Assembly: GCF_001411555.2 (NCBI RefSeq)
Contig: NC_049907.1
Location: 9,556,243 to 9,620,242, forward strand
Length of the DNA stretch: 64,000 nt
DNA from: Juglans regia
Lineage: Eukaryota; Streptophyta; Magnoliopsida; Fagales; Juglandaceae
Direction: 5' to 3'
The notes under the pieces were generated by a model that saw nothing but the letters and a program-made list of their open reading frames with translations, was not told the DNA's origin and searched no databases. The translations under genes were made by a program, and so were the position numbers. Positions 1-10,154 of this stretch are shown here, piece by piece. Position 1 is the stretch's first letter. Each line of letters begins with the position of its first letter.

Positions 1-290
1 ATCTTTTATAACAGCATCAAAATGATTTGAAGAGTACGAAATAATAGACAAATCAATCTCTCGACCCCATAACAATGCAATCCCTCCCTTTCTACCACAA
101 GAACTAACTGCCAAACAATTAATAAAACCTAGTTTGTACTTACAAGATTCAAACTCCTGAGTAGAAAGTCTGGTTTCCTACAGGAACACAAGGCAATCTA
201 GAGTTGGTTGTGAGAGTTCCCACTGATTTTTTTTTAATATATCGATTCCCCCACGATTTCGCACGTCAGTTGCCCCTAGTAATATTGCAC
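1..290 (-). pseudogene. LINE endonuclease fragment, cut by window edge
   Basis: The reverse strand reads as the N-terminal part of an apurinic-endonuclease-like domain of a plant LINE ORF2. Visible pieces are LDCLVFL, then an in-frame stop where a Gln is expected (CAG to TAG), then ETRLSTQEFESCKYKLGF, followed by SSCGRKGGIALLWGREIDLS and SYSSNHFDAVIKD. Plant LINEs carry the pattern 'VFLQET ... GRSGGLALLW ... SYSxNHID' in the same order. The rest of ORF2 would lie to the left, outside the window. No 5' end or target-site duplication is visible. It is a dead fragment because of the stop codon. Confidence 0.8.
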
Positions 291-318
291 TCAATAAATA
301 TGAATCGCTAGAGACGAT

Positions 319-450
319 GACCTAATAGGACAAATTGATCTGCTGAGAAATGAATTAACAGGACAAATTCCAACAAGGGGACAGCTCAGTACACTTCCAG
401 CAAGCCAATACGCGAACAACCCAGGACTTTGAGGGGTTCCAGCAGCCATT
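319..450 (+). pseudogene. LRR receptor kinase (BRI1-like) fragment
   Basis: The frame starting at 319 reads [18 protein letters not shown], then [19 protein letters not shown], a TGA stop, and GVP. Plant BRI1-like (BRL2/VH1-type) receptor kinases end their LRR domain with a repeat of the form '[38 protein letters not shown]'. The TGA at 430-432 falls exactly where the conserved Cys codon (TGC/TGT) belongs. Only about 44 codons remain, with no kinase domain nearby, so this is a fossil of one exon segment. Family assignment is from memory of the motif. It lies between a LINE fragment and a repeat block, so it was probably carried here by a duplication. Confidence 0.8.
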
Positions 451-602
451 AAAAAAATTGAATTAAAAGGTTAAAATTAATATTTTAATAGAATAGTAAT
501 AGATTTAGAAATTTTTTTATTTGATGTTGTTGAAAATTGACTAGGTAAATTTATAAAAGTAAATTCTCTAATTAAATTTTGACCAAACTTTGACTAGGTC
601 AC

Positions 603-1085
603 TACTATTGCTCTAATGAGTCGTGAGCTTGATGGTTAGTTACTTGATTTTACAAATTCATACACAACAGTATATCAGATAAATTTATGTCTCCACAACT
701 TTGTTGTCTTTCGCTTGCAAGAAAATATTTAGTCATGGGCTAAAAGAACAAAAATGAAAATTAATGAAACTAAATTGAGGCAATGAAATCTTTTTTTTTT
801 CTAACTTGGAGACGAATTTTGGGATATTGTAAAGAAGTGGTCAGATATCCTACAATCGACAACCTTAATTTGTTTAATGATTGTAATGAGGTTGGACGAT
901 AATAATGTTGCGGCACTTGTTTGATTTTCCGAAGTTGTTGTCGATCTCAAATAGAACTCCGTAAAAACATGTGGAAATGGGAGAACGAGGGATAGGAGAA
1001 TGAGAATGAGGTCATCTGTGTCGTGGAGATTGGAACAACGGGTACCAATCATTTTAGATCCCTCACCAAATTCCTCCAAACTGTT
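603..1085 (+). repeat. Copy A of the membrane-protein gene upstream block
   Basis: This block is repeated, diverged, at about 2585-2845, 8340-8620 and (its right half) 33190-33540. Shared landmarks are 'ttacaaattcata', 'cagataaatttatgtctcc', 'aacaaaaatgaaaattaatg', 'gaggcaatgaaatc', 'gggatattgtaaa', then 'gaacgagg', 'gcatgagaatga' and a 'gtgtcgtg' segment near 1018. In the copy at 8.3-8.6 kb it lies just upstream of the intact membrane-protein gene, so it is 5' flanking DNA of that family. No exon follows copy A. Confidence 0.7.
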
Positions 1086-1655
1086 TTCAGTTCTTGTATT
1101 AGAAAAGTAAAGTTGTCTAAAGAAAGTGGGTACGTGGCTTTAGGTACCAGCGCCAGGCAGCAACATTAATTAATTTGAATAATTCGATATTATATGAGCT
1201 AATATATATATATATATATATATAGATATATATATAATTTGAAATCTCAACGGTCGTATGATAATTTGAGTGTTCAGATATTGCAACTAGAAGAAGAAGA
1301 AGAAATATAAAAGATAATGAAGTGCCCATGCACCCGCCCGCCTGTCCAAAGGTCGACCGCGGCCCCTACCGCGCGCTGGCTCTGGGTAGCAATGCATGTG
1401 TGACATGCCCGACATTTCAAAACTAATTCAAAGAATCTAATATTTCCCAACACCATTGATTATGCATGCATGCGTGGCAGCATATATAAAATATGTCGGC
1501 AATGGTCGGATAAATTGAACATATAAAAGTGTTGACATGGAAATTAATTGAACATATAAAAGTGTTGATATGGAAATTAAAGAGTAATGATATACATATA
1601 ATATATTTTTACAACATATTTTATAATGTTATAAAATGAGAGAATTTTTAATAAA
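1086..1655. other. AT-rich intergenic DNA with TA microsatellite
   Basis: There is no recognisable gene. A (TA)n run lies at about 1201-1235. A short GC-rich patch at 1325-1390 has no coding signal I trust. A near-perfect short repeat ('gaacatataaaagtgttga' type, about 33 bp apart) occurs at 1518-1570. Confidence 0.6.
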
Positions 1656-1830
1656 GAAAAATAATACTTACAGTCGTGAGTGTGTAAACGTTGTACAGTT
1701 ATTTTGAAAAAATAAATAAATACAAGACTCACATGAAAAGAATTAATTTTTTAATAGTACATCCTACTCTTTTTTAAAATAATTATACAATACTTACATA
1801 TTCTACGACTATACGTAACATTACTCTTTT
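1656..1830. mobile_element. Foldback MITE, copy 1
   Basis: This is a hairpin-forming element of about 175 bp. The left arm ('acttacagtcgtgag') pairs imperfectly with the right arm ('ctacgactatacgtaacatt' reversed), and the arms extend toward a centre with 'gaattaattttttaatag'. The same element with the same layout lies at 33663-33839, where the arms are better preserved. It has no coding capacity. The superfamily is unclear because no clean target-site duplication is visible. Confidence 0.7.
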
Positions 1831-2374
1831 ATAAAATATCTTATAAAAATATCTTTCTTTTAAAATATAATTGTAAAAAATATTGTAAAAAAATCATTTT
1901 CTGGGAATCAAATGGCTACGTATTATGATGACGCAATTCTTTTCGTACCAAAGAGGCACGTTCAATTACGGCTCACTTCCTATAAAAAAAAAAAAAAAAA
2001 AAAATTTATGGCTCACTCTTCAGGCTAATCGCAGCAGATTGTATATAGAAAATAAATAAATTAAAATAATGGCTAATGAATCGGCCGGTGATTTTGTTGG
2101 TCACAGGATCTTACAAATTCAAAGACAACAGTGTATATATATCACACAAATTTATGTCTCCACAATTTTGTTGTCTTTTTGCCCTTTCTGTATGGTAGTT
2201 TAGAAATAATATTTTATTATTTAAAATTATCTCATCTCATTATTCAAACAAGATTAAAAGTAAAAAAAATGATATAATTATAATTATTTTTTATAATTTT
2301 TATACAACCGGATATTTTTATAAAATAATTTATAATATTAAACATTGTATTATTATATAAATACCCTCAATTTA
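1831..2374. other. AT-rich intergenic DNA with an inverted-copy segment
   Basis: No gene is visible. Positions 2018-2119 match the reverse complement of 16164-16264. A short piece of the family upstream block ('aatttatgtctccacaa') recurs at 2100-2180. A poly(A) run lies at 1985-2003. Confidence 0.6.
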
Positions 2375-3017
2375 ATACAAAATATAAAAATTATAAAAAG
2401 AATTATAAACCTATCATTACTCGTGATGAAAATTCTTAGATCTACAGGTAAATTGTCTAGATAAAAGGGAAAGACAAAAAGAGTTCCAGATCATGAAGTG
2501 TTTCATTTGATTAATTGGAATTCGTGATGAGAAGCTACATTTAATGTTCCAATTACATGGTAAGTTTAAATACTGCCTAATTAGTCGGTGAGTTTGATGG
2601 TTAGTTACCTGATTTTACAAATTCATAGACAACAGTATTTCAGATAAATTTATGTCTCCACAACTTTGCTGTCTTTCACTCGCAAGAAAATATTATATCT
2701 TGGGCTAAAAGAACAAAAATGAAAATTAATGCAACTAAATTGAAGCAATGAAATCTTTTTTTTTTTCTCACTTGGAGCTCAATTTTGGGATATTGTAAAT
2801 AAGTGGTCTGATATCCTATAATCGACATCCTTAATTTGTAGATATTAAATATTCGAATATCCATATGGAAGATTCAAGGAAGCAACTTGCAACAAAAATA
2901 TAGAAAAGTTTGAAAGTTCAATCTATAAAGTGGCAGGACCCACAGCGGGAAGTACTGTATCATTTCCATGGTCTACTCATGTTTGGTACGGCGCCGAAAC
3001 TTGCCTTTTATATATAT

Positions 3018-3049
<32 letters not shown>

Positions 3050-3070
3050 GGGAACTTGCATACATGTATA
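2375..3070 (+). repeat. Copy B of the membrane-protein gene upstream block, with TATA region
   Basis: Positions 2402-2445 ('cctatcattactcgtgatg') and 2585-2845 repeat copy A and the DNA upstream of the intact gene. Positions 2970-3055 ('ggtctactcatgtttggtac', 'ggcgccgaaacttgcctttt', then a long TA run and 'gggaacttgc') match 8666-8740, the probable promoter of the intact gene at 8857. No ATG exon like MENEW follows, so this is a promoter without its gene. The TA run (about 3007-3049) is a microsatellite. Confidence 0.75.
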
Positions 3071-3334
3071 CACAAACACATGTATATATACATGTCACCA
3101 AACGGTCTTTTCTTGTGGAAATTGAGTGGAAGTCAATCTTTTAACTCCAATCATCCAATTTATTTTTATACTTTTGTATTGTAATATGTGTTGACTTTGG
3201 GAAGATAGTAGAGGACTCCCACCCCACCAAACTTATGTCATGTATTTGTTAGCTTATCTATAAATGCTTTACCTGCCAAGGAAAAAAAAATGCACACAAA
3301 CACAGATAAGAAAAGGGATAGTAAAGGACAAATC

Positions 3335-3459
3335 GATGTGAATCACTTTCATGATTTGCTTTTAGTTCCTAGCTTGTATTTAAGTGTTTTCTTTGGTATA
3401 TGTCTATTTACTTGTCAATAAAATTCCTTATTACTTGTCAAAAAAAGATGTGAATCACT
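3335..3459 (+). mobile_element. Short retroposed insert with 13-bp TSD
   Basis: GATGTGAATCACT occurs at 3335-3347 and again at 3447-3459. The 99 bp between ends with seven A residues just before the second copy. This is the signature of target-primed reverse transcription of a 5'-truncated non-LTR element or SINE. The inserted sequence (3348-3446) has no ORF, and I do not recognise its family. Confidence 0.75.
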
Positions 3460-3673
3460 AAGCATAAAATTAGGACTAAAAACAGAAAAGCAGGAAGTTG
3501 GAGAGCATGAAGCATCATTAATTTCCTAGGTTCAATTGACATTGATCAACAACATAATTGCTAGTTATATTAATAGCTTCACTGTCGTTTAGGCAAGGGT
3601 AAAAGGTATGAACATTACTCAAAGCTATATTTAGTATCTTAGATCATGAAAAATGTTTTAAATCCTTGAAAGT

Positions 3674-3689
3674 AGAAATTGCAAAAGCA
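3674..3689. repeat. Target-site duplication, left copy
   Basis: AGAAATTGCAAAAGCA is repeated exactly at 7462-7477, immediately after the poly(A) of the LINE. It fixes the LINE limits and shows the target was the L-arabinokinase-like fragment. Confidence 0.95.
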
Positions 3690-5811
3690 GAATGTTCGGT
3701 ATGGCTTTCATTCCTTTAAATTTCAGCAAATGTGGGTTTCTCATGCTCAGTTTTTTGATTGTGTCTTGAATTCTTGGAATGGTGAGGATGTTGGGGGGTC
3801 TAGTTTGCATATTCTTGTTACTAAACTTAAAAGACTAAAAATTGTTTTGAGAGTTTGGAACAAGCAGATTTTTGATAGAATTGACAATCATATAGCGGCT
3901 CTTGAGGATCGGATTAAGGTTTTGGAGTCCAGTTTGCAAACTGAGTATACTGAAGAGGTGGAGGATGACCTTGTGGCCTCCCAGTTGGAGCTTTCTGTTT
4001 GGATTGATATGGAAGAAAAACGCCTTGCCCAACAAGCTAAACAAGGGTGGATTCAGCAGGGAGAAGCGAATTCTAATTTCTTTCGGGCTATCAGTCGCCG
4101 TAATCATAAAGAGGTGAAAGAGATGAAACTAGAGAATGGTACTATCCTTTCCTCTCCAGCGCAGATCCATGAAGGGGCAATTTCTTATTTTGCTCAATTC
4201 TTGAAGGTTGGCAATAACCGTGAGGCGCCGCAATTGGGGGATCTTGTTCAACCGATTATTTCGCAGGGCGACAATGACCTTATTTCTCGTGTTCCTTCAT
4301 CTCAGGATGTCTATGATGCTCTTTGTTCCATACCGGAAGATAGTAGCCCGGGCCCTGATGGGTTTGGGTCGGGCTTCTATCGGTCTTGTTGGCGGCACAT
4401 AGTGGGTAATAATGTTGTTAATGCTGTGGCTGATTTTTTTCGAGGTATGGCTCTTCCTCGGTTTTTTAATTCTACTTTCTTGGTTTTAATCCCGAAAGTG
4501 GATAATCCGAAGACTTTTGATAAGTTTAGACCGATCAGTCTTTGCAGTGTGTTCTACAAAATTTGCACTAAAATTATGGTTAATCGTCTCTCCCCCCTGC
4601 TTGCTAAAATTAGTTCTCCTGAGCAAGGAGCCTTCCTCCCGGGTCGCAGTATCTTTGAGAATATTAGTGTGACGCAAGAAATGATTCATTCTATTAATAA
4701 ACCTGCTCATGGCGGGAATGTTGTGTTGAAGATTGATATTGCGAAGGCTTATGACAGTGTTGATTGGTCTTTTCTTTTACATGTTCTTAAAGCTTTTGGG
4801 TTCTTGGATTTCTTTTGTATGTTGATTAGTAATTGCATTACTAGTCCTTGGTATTCTGTGGTCATGAACGGTGTTCCCAAATGTTTCTTTAAAGGTGGTC
4901 GTGGCTTGAGGCAAGGTGATCCTATTTCTCCTTATTTATTCATCCTTGTGGAGGAAATTTTTTCGAGAATGATTAAAAAGCAGGTTCGCATTGGTAAGAT
5001 TATTCCGTTCTTCCATCCAAGAGGTACTCCTTCTATTTCTCATTTACTTTATGCTGATGATATGGTGCTCTTTTGTAATAGGGGCAAGGCCTCTTTAAAA
5101 GCTATTATTGACGTGTTGAAGACTTATGAAATGTGGTCGGGGCAAGCTGTGAGCAAAAACAAATCTGCCACTTTTTTCTCCTCTCGGATTTCTGGTTCTA
5201 GACGTCGGGCTCTCCTTCGTTTCACTGGTTTTACGGAAGGAACTTTTCCTTTCAAATATTTGGGTGTTCCTATTATTTCTGGTAGTCTTAAGATTACTCA
5301 TTTTGATGATTTGATTGCTAAAGTTCAGTCTAGATTGGAGGGATGGCAAGCCAGATTGTTATCTAGTGGTTCACGTCTGATTCTCATTAAACATGTTCTT
5401 CAAAGTATTCCTGTTCATAGTCTCTCTATATTAAAGCTTCCTAAATCTGTGATTGAGAAACTTCATAGAATCTTTAGCACCTTTTTTTGGGGTGTTAAAG
5501 ATGGTAAACCTAAGAAAAAATGGCGCTCTTGGATGGATATTTGTAAGCCTGTTGCGGAAGGTGGGCTGGGAATTCGTAGCCTTCAAGATGTGCAGACTTC
5601 TCTTCACATGAAGTTAGCTTGGAACCTTTTGCAAGGTACCTCTCTTTGGTCTCAATTTTTTCTTGCTAAATATATTGGTGATAGATATATTTCTATGGTG
5701 AACCCTAAGAAAGGGTCTTTTTTATGGAAGATGATCGTGCAAAGTATTCCTTTAGTGCAAGCTAATTCTAAATGGAAAGTTAGAGAGGGTAATCTTTTTT
5801 TTTTGGCATGA
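3690..5811 (+). pseudogene. LINE ORF2, reverse-transcriptase part
   Basis: The open frame runs to a stop at 5809-5811. Its apparent start at 3679 lies in the flanking target DNA, so there is no native start: the protein is missing its endonuclease. In order it shows a coiled linker, the RT fingers with SSPGPDGFGSGFY, KFRPISLCSVFYKI, the PEQGAFLPGRSI block, KIDIAKAYDSVDW, GLRQGDPISPYLF and the catalytic YADD at 5050-5061, then a thumb region with KYLGVPI. All RT signature blocks are present and uninterrupted. It ends early because of a one-base shift in a T run near 5792-5802; the next frame continues directly with the zinc-binding linker. Confidence 0.92.
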
Positions 5812-7147
5812 TAATTGGGCTGAGGATGGCCCACTTCGCAATAATATTCAGACTTCTGATAAACCGAATCTTAAATTGGAAGACTGTAAAACCGGATTGG
5901 GTTGGAATTTGGAGCTTTTTACTCAGTTGGTTGGTGTACAAAAAGCTGAAGATCTTATTTTGAATCTGTGTTGGATTAAAGATGGGAAAGACAGGTTGAT
6001 TTGGCTTCCGAATGCTGACGGTCATTTCTCTACTAAAAGTGCGTGGAATTGTATTCGTATGAGGGGTCCAGATTTCCCTTGGGCTAAATGGGTCTGGCAT
6101 TCTTCTCTTCCCAAAAAAATGTCGATTACTATGTGGAAGGCTATACATGATTGTCTTCCTGTGGATGACAGAATCCGCAAAATTGGTATCTCTATTGTTT
6201 CCCGTTGCGATTGTTGCTCCAATTCTAAGTATGAAGATCTTAATCATAGTCTTTCGAGAGGGGACTTTGCTGAAAAAATTTGGCGTATATGCTCGGTGGT
6301 TCTTGGAGTTCCTTGGATGGAAGGTGGTTCTTGGAGACAGCGGGTGGAGTGTTGGTATAGGCGGGCTAAAAACTCTAATCGCCCTGGTCAACTGATGGGT
6401 CTTCTTCCGACTATCATTACTTGGAGATTATGGGGGCGTCGTTGTAAGGCCAGGATGGAAGGCTTGATGGAATCGGTTCATCAAGTTTGGTGTTCCATAA
6501 AATTTTGGGTTTCTTGGATTGCTTTAAAGCTCAAGGATGTTAATTTGCTTACTCGGCGTGATGAATGTATTTTACAATGTTTCAATATGCCTTTAAATGT
6601 TCTGAGGAAGGAGTTTATTTCTCCGATCACGTGGAAGCCGCCTAAGCCAGGTTGGGTTAAATTAAATGTGGATGGGTGTTCTCTTGGTAATCAGGGCCCT
6701 TCGGGTGCTGGAGGTATCATTCGGGATGCTAAAGGTAATTTGCTTTGCGGGTTTGCTGAAGCCACTGGGCATAATTCTAACAACTATGCTGAACTGATGG
6801 GCCTTCTTCATGGGATTCGGTACATTGGTTTGTTGGGTTTTTTTTCTGTGGAGATAGAACTTGACTCCATGCTAGTGCTTAACTGGTTGAGGAATAAGAG
6901 ATGTGGCCTATGGTATATGGAAGATTATTGGGATGAAATTCAGACTCGTATAGCTGGTCTTAATGTTTCTATTGTGCACTGCTATAGAGAATGTAACTCG
7001 GTTGCTGATGGATTTGCTAAAATGGGTGCTAAGGGTCACACTGGCTCTTGGTTTTCTTTATCTGAGCTGCCTGTTCCTATTAGAGGTAATATCCGGTTGG
7101 ATAGAGGGGGTCTTCCCTATCTCGGGAAAATTCGAAGACGTTGCTAG
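5802..7147 (+). pseudogene. LINE ORF2 C-terminus: zinc-binding linker and RNase H
   Basis: This continues the preceding ORF after a single frameshift in the poly(T) stretch (reading FFWHDNWAEDGPL across the join). The zf-RVT-like linker shows WHSSLPKKMSITMWKA and the SRCDCC motif (about 6100-6230). The RNase H domain runs from about 6640, with VDGCS, NNYAELMGLL, ELDSMLVLNWL and VADGFAKMG supplying the expected D-E-D-D residues. It ends with GNIRLDRGGLPYL and a stop at 7145-7147. Apart from the frameshift and 5' truncation the frame is open over 3.4 kb, which fits a young copy. Confidence 0.9.
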
Positions 7148-7461
7148 TTGATTAAAAGCGTTGGTTTCTCCAGGTATGTTTCTTCTTCTGCTATCAGTTT
7201 AATTTTTCTTACTCTATGTTTGTGCAGGTTTCTCTTGCAGGTTTTGGTCTTGTAGTTCTGCTTTATTTTGTTTCTTGTTGCCTTTTGTATTGTGGTTGAG
7301 TTTATTTGGTTTTTTTGGGGACCTGGTTTTGGTTTTTTCTTGTAGCCCCAGGTCTCGGGTTGTAACCATGGTATTCCTCCGCCACAAGTGAGGGTTTATT
7401 AATAAAATTGGGACGGAGCTGCTATGTGGGTGGCTTTCGGCTCTTCTTAAAAAAAAAAAAA
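7148..7461 (+). other. LINE 3' UTR and poly(A)
   Basis: A T/G-rich 3' UTR without ORF. It contains 'ttgtaaccatggtattcctc' followed by 'cgccacaagtgaggg', and ends with 13 A residues. Close relatives of this tail are at 11560-11666 (+) and 52510-52570 (-). Confidence 0.85.
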
Positions 7462-7477
7462 AGAAATTGCAAAAGCA
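7462..7477. repeat. Target-site duplication, right copy
   Basis: Identical to 3674-3689. It immediately follows the LINE poly(A). Confidence 0.95.
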
Positions 7478-8178
7478 CCACAAATCGAGTGACCTAAAGT
7501 TCGTGAGACAAACAGAGTGAATTCCAACATCAGCTGCCGCACGACAAGCAACGGGAGCATCTGAGACCTATTTTTTTATAAGCACAAAAAATTGTCAAAG
7601 ACATTCTATTCAAGTCTATAATTAATACAAATTCCCAGCAATTGGATCATTATATGCAAAATGGTCAAGTTGACACGATGAAAATGCCTATAATACTGAT
7701 AACTAATTAACAAACAAATAAGAGAAGCCTCTAAGTACCACTAAGTCAGCTTTGATGGAGTTCAACCATGCTACTTCCGTTTCCAAAATAGAAGCCCGAG
7801 GCATAACAGCTGTGACTGAATACTGGAATATTACCAAGAAAGAAAAGAAAGAATTTGTAAGATTTCAAAGAAGGCATACAGATATCCAAGTATCTATCTC
7901 TACAAAGGGATCATGCATATGGACAAGGTCAATATTCAATAAAAATAATTTTAAACAATTATAAGTTGAAGTAACTTATTGGGTAACATTTGTTTTTTTT
8001 TTTTTGTTAAGTTATTTATTCGGTAACATTGAAACAGTAACTGCTCAAGCCAAAGCTTCAGACAACACAATCATTATTAACTTGGGAGGGAATGCAATTT
8101 GTATACCTTTTCCAAGGCGGCAAGACGATCCACTGTCAATGCATCTGTCTGAACTACTCCACAGTCTAATAAAAGAAC
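7478..8178 (-). pseudogene. L-arabinokinase (ARA1-like) exon fragment
   Basis: Three exons are readable on the minus strand with GT-AG borders. Exon A (8178-8107) encodes VLLLDCGVVQ and TDALTVDRLAALEK. Exon B (7822-7739) encodes YSVTAVMPRASIL and ETEVAWLNSIKADLV. Exon C (from 7567 down) encodes VSDAPVACRAAADVGIHSVC, then LTNF. Plant L-arabinokinase, a cytosolic GHMP-family sugar kinase of arabinose salvage, has these segments in this order ('LDCGAVQADALTVDRLASLEK ... TAVxPRASILxTEVEWLNSIKADLVVSDVVPVACRAAADAGIRSVCVTNFSWDF'). After NF the similarity fades just before the LINE insertion point. The N-terminal exon and the kinase domain are missing from the window, so this is a gene fragment. Introns are retained, so it arose by DNA duplication and not by retroposition. 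Confidence 0.82.
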
Positions 8179-8289
8179 CTGTTATGTTTGATAGAAATTA
8201 TCGAGAAGCATTCTTTTTTTTCATAAACGAAGTCTTGCACAAGGAACTTTTGGCATTTGGAATATTAAAAATGATGGTAAACAAACATG

Positions 8290-8690
8290 TAGACATAATT
8301 GTATAAAAATTATAAAAAAGAATTACAAGCCTATCATTACTCGTGATGGAAACTCGTAGATCTACAGTATATCAGATAAAAGAACAAAAATGAAAATTAA
8401 TGCAACTAAATTGAGGCAATGAAATCTTTTTTGTCTCACTCGGAGCCCAATTTTGTATTGTAAATAAGTGGTGTCTGATATACTACAATCAACAACCTTA
8501 ATTTGTTTAATGATATACTTTCAGAGCAAGAGTAAAAACACGTGAAAATGGGTGAACGAGGAATATACAGGAGCATGAGAATGAGGTTATCTCAGTGTCG
8601 TTCGTGAAAATTAGAAACATTTTGTCAAAGGGCAATAAATTTTTGCAACGTGCAGTAAATAAGTGGTCTACTCATGTTTTTCACGGCGCC
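8290..8690 (+). repeat. Copy C of the upstream block (in front of the intact gene)
   Basis: It begins with 'gcctatcattactcgtgatg' and continues with 'aacaaaaatgaaaattaatg' and 'gaggcaatgaaatc' as in copies A and B. It then runs through the 'gggtgaacgaggaatat' and 'gagcatgagaatga' segment shared with 33430-33475. It leads directly into the TATA region of the membrane-protein gene. Confidence 0.75.
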
Positions 8691-8850
8691 GAAACTTGCC
8701 TTTTTATATATACATGGGAACTTACCTTTTATATATATATATGGGAACTTGACTTTCTTGATCTACCTCTTACTTCGTTACGATTTTTAATCCATTTCTT
8801 TCCCTTCCTTTCTCTTACTTTCTCACCCATCTTCCTTCCCCTTATTCTTA
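8666..8850 (+). promoter_or_regulatory. Putative core promoter and pyrimidine-rich leader
   Basis: 'cggcgccgaaacttgcctt' is followed by TATA-like runs at 8704-8712 and 8728-8741. A strongly pyrimidine-rich leader (8765-8845) then reaches the ATG at 8857. The same GC box plus TATA arrangement is conserved in copy B at 2988-3055. Conservation and position support a promoter; the transcription start is not determined. Confidence 0.5.
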
Positions 8851-8856
8851 TCAGAA

Positions 8857-10154
8857 ATGGAGAATGAGTGGACACTTCAGTCTCCAACAGAAACAACTGA
8901 AAATCCGATCATTAAACATATTGCGTTGAAAGAAACTGGAGACAGCGTACACCAGTCTCAAAACCAGGACATTAAAACAGAGGAGGTTGATGAGGCCGAA
9001 AACTCAACCAATTCTCAGGTCTCTTTCAAAAACTTGGAGGACTCTTTATTTGTTGGTTAATTCGAGCTGCTGGTGCAAAATAGTTTATGTTGTAGGATGC
9101 AAGGAGTATTCATATTTCTAGCTAGCTTATGTTCAAACTGTTGTAGGGAGCTAGTTTTCCTTGCAGCTGATTTCTACGTATATATCTTATATATACAGTC
9201 CTTGGTATTCAATGGCTTATATTGTCTAGGTTGTTATATTATTATAGACTCTTTTGAACTGGTTTTCGACAAAAATTGAGCTGGATTGTTTCTTTGTTGG
9301 CGATCTCCAATTGAGATATATTCTTAGTATCACATATATTTTTTTCAACTTTTGCAGATTATTGACAGACAAGACATTTTGGTAAACTCAGTTGACGAGA
9401 GTCATGAGGTTTCGAGTGGTCCAATAAGTAATGATTTAGAACCTGACCATGGTCTTCCAGAAACTCCAAATCATAATTTTCATGAGATTTTGAGTATTAA
9501 TCGGAATGTTGATCTAGAAGCTGGGCAAGATACTCCACAAAGTCCTCGTTGGAGGTCTATATACCCTGTGGTATGATTGGTTTTGTATAAAAAACAGTTT
9601 AGTAAAATATTGTTTTGATCTTAAACTTTATGATTTTGTCACATCTGTTAAATATATGCTGCATTTTTAGTGGTTGCCTATATAATGGAGAATAATAAGA
9701 TATAGAATAATAACATTACTCAATTAATATTAATTATGAGTTAATAAGTTGATCATTGAATGTCCAGATCATGGAAGCTATAGATTGCATTGTTGCGGTT
9801 TTGGCATTTGTATTAGAGGTTGCACAAATTATGTCGAACAATAACAAGTCTCTGAAGTGGGTGGTGCTGGGATTTACTGTGGTTAGTTGTCTTGTAACGT
9901 GGACGATGTTTGCTCTGAATGCAAGGCAAAAAAATGCTAAGTTTGCTTTTGGGTGCTTCTTTTTGTCTAATGGACAAATATATGAGAGTATCTGTAAATA
10001 CATTGAATTGTATGTAGCAATTATTCAGGTCATATTGTCAATAATTTCTATTATTGTCAATTTTCCGATGCGTTTGACTTTCGGTGAAATTATTATATCT
10101 TCTGCGATGATCTCTTCAAAGTTGACTATAAGTTGCACTCCGAGAGATTCCTAG
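8857..10154 (+). CDS. Three-exon gene for an unknown 253-aa membrane protein
   Basis: Proposed join: 8857-9018, 9358-9570 and 9768-10154, all introns phase 0 with GT-AG borders (donor after TCTCAG, acceptor TTTTGCAG; donor after CCCTGTG, acceptor TGTCCAG). The start is the first ATG after the pyrimidine-rich leader. Residues 1-125 are hydrophilic and acidic (MENEWTLQSPTETTENP at the start, QDTPQSPRWRSIYPV at the end of exon 2). Exon 3 holds hydrophobic segments at about 130-147, 155-175 and 204-224, a charged loop NARQKNAK, and CFFLSNGQIYESICKY before the last segment. I do not recognise the family. The exons are supported by diverged copies of exon 2 at 28081-28255/32734-32830 and of exon 3 at about 16640-16836, which retain the same borders. 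The topology suggests an integral membrane protein with a long cytosolic N-terminus (inference). It is the only protein-coding gene in the window that reads intact. Confidence 0.7.

Larger units (their letters stand above)
3690..7461 (+). mobile_element. 5'-truncated plant LINE with perfect 16-bp TSD
   Basis: A non-LTR retrotransposon of 3.77 kb. It starts abruptly inside ORF2, downstream of the endonuclease. It carries reverse transcriptase, the zinc-binding linker and RNase H, has a 3' UTR with 'cctccgccacaagtgaggg', and ends in an A run at 7449-7461. The flanking 16-bp duplications are identical, so the insertion is recent. The 3' UTR motif is shared with the fragment at 11118-11666 and with the minus-strand LINE at 52457-61441, so all three are one family. 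5' truncation makes it immobile on its own. Confidence 0.95.

Noticed and set aside
1201..1235. TA run as a TATA promoter
   Set aside because: A simple microsatellite with no gene behind it.
3679..3681. TTG as start codon of the LINE protein
   Set aside because: It lies within the target-site duplication, outside the LINE; the true N-terminus is lost by truncation.
5780..6391. 203-codon ORF on the minus strand inside the LINE
   Set aside because: Antisense shadow of the LINE linker and RNase H region.
9073..9279. Small ORF (68 codons) between exons 1 and 2 of the membrane-protein gene
   Set aside because: It lies wholly inside the proposed intron and has no counterpart in the copies.
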